From: Pseudomonadota bacterium
GTDB lineage: Bacteria; Pseudomonadota; Gammaproteobacteria; Burkholderiales; Burkholderiaceae_C
Assembly: GCA_018241185.1 (NCBI GenBank)
Contig: JAFEEH010000254.1
Span: 1 to 55,195 of the forward strand
Direction of reading: 5' to 3'
Length of the DNA: 55,195 bases
Below, in pieces: positions 53,662 through 55,195 of the stretch (the stretch's first letter is position 1; every line of letters starts with the position of its first letter). The translations under genes and the position numbers were made by a program. Under the pieces are notes generated by a model. That model searched no databases, was not told the DNA's origin, and worked only from the letters and a program-made list of their open reading frames with translations.

Positions 53662-55180
53662 CCTCGCGCCGCAGCGCCGGAAACAGGATCACGTCCCGGA
53701 TGCTCGGTGAATCCGTGAGCAGCATCATCAGTCGGTCGATGCCGATGCCGCAGCCGCCGGTGGGCGGCATGCCGTATTCAAGGGCGCGCACGAAGTCGTG
53801 GTCGAAGTACATGGCCTCGTCGTCGCCGGCATCCTTGGCGCTGACCTGCGCGTTGAAGCGGGCGGCCTGGTCCTCGGCGTCGTTCAGCTCGCTGAAGCCG
53901 TTGCCGAACTCGCGGCCGGTGATGTAGAGCTCGAAGCGCTCGGTCACCTCCGGCCGGTCGTCGTTGGCACGGGCCAGCGGCGAGATTTCGGTCGGGTGCT
54001 CCATGATGAAGGTGGGCTGCCAGAGCTTTTCCTCCACCGTCTCCTCGAAGTACAGCACCTGCAGGCTGGCAAGGCTGTGGCCCGAGAGGCGGTCCTTCTC
54101 TTCGCTCAAGCCCAGCTTGCGCAGGGCGTTGATCAGCCATGCGGCGTCGTCGACGTGCTTGCCCGCGTCGGTGTACTTGAGGATCGCCTCGCGGATCGTG
54201 AGCCGCGCGAAGGGCAGGCTCAGGTCCACCGGCTGGCCTTGGTAGGTGAGCTGCTGCGAACCGACGGCCTTGTCGGCGATGGTGCGGATCAGCAGTTCGG
54301 TGAAGTCCATCAGGTCGCGGTAGTTCCAGTAGGCCGCGTAGAACTCCATCATCGTGAACTCGGGGTTGTGCCGCACCGAGATGCCCTCGTTGCGGTAGCT
54401 CCGGTTGATCTCGAACACACGTTCGAAGCCGCCGACGATCAGGCGCTTGAGGTACAGCTCCGGCGCGATGCGCAGGAACATCTCCTGGTCCAGCGCGTTG
54501 TGGTGCGTCTTGAAGGGCTTGGCGTTGGCACCGCCGGGGATGGGATGCAGCATCGGCGTCTCGACCTCGAGGAAGTCGTTGGCCACCATGAACTCGCGCA
54601 GCGCGCTCACGGCGCGGCTGCGGGCCTTGAAGCGGTCGCGCGCGGTCTCGTCGGTGATGAGGTCGACGTAGCGCTGGCGGTACTTCTGTTCCTGGTCGGC
54701 CATGCCGTGGAACTTGTCGGGCAACGGGCGCAGGCTCTTGGTCAGCAGGCGCAGGGACGTGACCTTGATCGACAGCTCGCCGGTCTTGGTCTTCATCAAG
54801 GTGCCTTCGGCGCCCACGATGTCGCCCAGGTCCCACTTCTTGAAGTCGGCGTATGCCTCTTCGCCGATCGCGTCGCGCGTGACGTACAACTGGATGCGGC
54901 CGGTGGCGTCCTGCAGGGTGGCGAAGCTGGCCTTGCCCATCACGCGCTTGAGCATCATGCGGCCAGCCACGCTGGCCGCGACAGGCTGCGCTTCAAGCAC
55001 GTCGGCGCCGGTCTCGCCGTGGACTTCGGCGAGCGCGGCGGCGCGGTTGGCAGGCTTGAAGTCGTTGGGGAAGGCCACGCCCTTGCCCTCGGCTTGCGCG
55101 TTGCGCAGCGTCTTGAGCTTCTCGCGCCGTTCGGCGATCAGCTGGTTGTCATCGGGCGGGAGGGCGGGCGTGTCGGACAT
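53657..55180 (-). CDS. lysS: Lysyl-tRNA synthetase, class II
   Basis: This enzyme charges tRNA-Lys. An OB-fold anticodon domain ([20 protein letters not shown]) is followed by the class II catalytic core with motif 1 ([20 protein letters not shown]), motif 2 ([20 protein letters not shown]) and motif 3 ([13 protein letters not shown]). It is 507 aa. The ATG at 55180 is preceded on the minus strand by a run of purines (CTTTCTTTCTTCTT on the plus strand), which may hold the ribosome binding site. The window ends just upstream, so its promoter is not included. Confidence 0.97.
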   Translation of the reverse strand: MSDTPALPPDDNQLIAERREKLKTLRNAQAEGKGVAFPNDFKPANRAAALAEVHGETGADVLEAQPVAASVAGRMMLKRVMGKASFATLQDATGRIQLYVTRDAIGEEAYADFKKWDLGDIVGAEGTLMKTKTGELSIKVTSLRLLTKSLRPLPDKFHGMADQEQKYRQRYVDLITDETARDRFKARSRAVSALREFMVANDFLEVETPMLHPIPGGANAKPFKTHHNALDQEMFLRIAPELYLKRLIVGGFERVFEINRSYRNEGISVRHNPEFTMMEFYAAYWNYRDLMDFTELLIRTIADKAVGSQQLTYQGQPVDLSLPFARLTIREAILKYTDAGKHVDDAAWLINALRKLGLSEEKDRLSGHSLASLQVLYFEETVEEKLWQPTFIMEHPTEISPLARANDDRPEVTERFELYITGREFGNGFSELNDAEDQAARFNAQVSAKDAGDDEAMYFDHDFVRALEYGMPPTGGCGIGIDRLMMLLTDSPSIRDVILFPALRREA

Positions 55181-55195
55181 GAAGAAGAAAGAAAA

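Overview
This window is a stretch of bacterial chromosome from a GC-rich betaproteobacterium, most likely a member of the Comamonadaceae (Burkholderiales). The evidence is the gene order (hemC-hemD-hemX-hemY; yceD-rpmF-plsX-fabH-fabD-fabG-acpP-fabF; rpoE-rseA-rseB-mucD-lepA-lepB-rnc-era-recO-pdxJ-acpS-nagZ), the protein sequences, and two families of short dispersed repeats of a kind I associate with that family. The genus cannot be fixed by eye. I see no tRNA, rRNA, insertion sequence, integrase, prophage or CRISPR array; almost everything is core genome except the exopolysaccharide block.

Layout. (1) 1-8000: the end of a small unknown gene, phosphoenolpyruvate carboxylase (ppc, minus), and a divergent tetrapyrrole operon hemC-hemD-hemX-hemY. 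(2) 8093-22895: a complete Wzx/Wzy-type exopolysaccharide locus. A rightward export module (Wza-like outer-membrane lipoprotein, Wzb-like phosphatase, Wzc-like tyrosine autokinase) converges on a ten-gene leftward synthesis operon (initiating sugar transferase, flippase, five GT4 glycosyltransferases, polymerase, two hexapeptide acyltransferases). A strong bidirectional terminator separates the two arms. (3) 23265-30118: ribonuclease E with a 575-bp upstream region, then rluC, a HAD phosphatase, a Rieske protein and an S49 peptidase. (4) 30141-33060: an MFS transporter, a tetrapyrrole-methylase-fold methyltransferase and a Maf-family protein, all leftward. (5) 33128-39763: yceD-rpmF and the fatty acid synthesis cluster. 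(6) 39786-44428: a small membrane protein and the sigma-E envelope stress module. (7) 44430-53661: a possible leader or small RNA, then lepA-lepB-DUF4845-rnc-era-(exported unknown)-recO-pdxJ-acpS-nagZ, ending against convergent lysS.

The exopolysaccharide genes fit one pathway. The sugar transferase loads a hexose-1-phosphate on undecaprenyl phosphate, five glycosyltransferases extend it, one or two acyltransferases decorate it, the flippase moves it across the inner membrane, the polymerase joins units, and Wza/Wzb/Wzc control chain length and export. No nucleotide-sugar synthesis genes are present, so precursors must come from elsewhere.

The most unusual signal is the set of short repeats. 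Family R1 (about 60-67 nt: two hairpins followed by a conserved tail) has ten recognisable copies here. Three lie inside reading frames (hemD, era, and the small gene before rpoE), and two or three supply gene stop codons (fabH, nagZ, probably lysS). Family R2 (71-72 nt) has one copy inside ppc as an in-frame 24-codon insertion and one copy that ends exactly at the yceD start codon. A third palindromic element sits in a 285-bp spacer between hemX and hemY. All identifications come from reading the sequence and from family knowledge; no database search was run.
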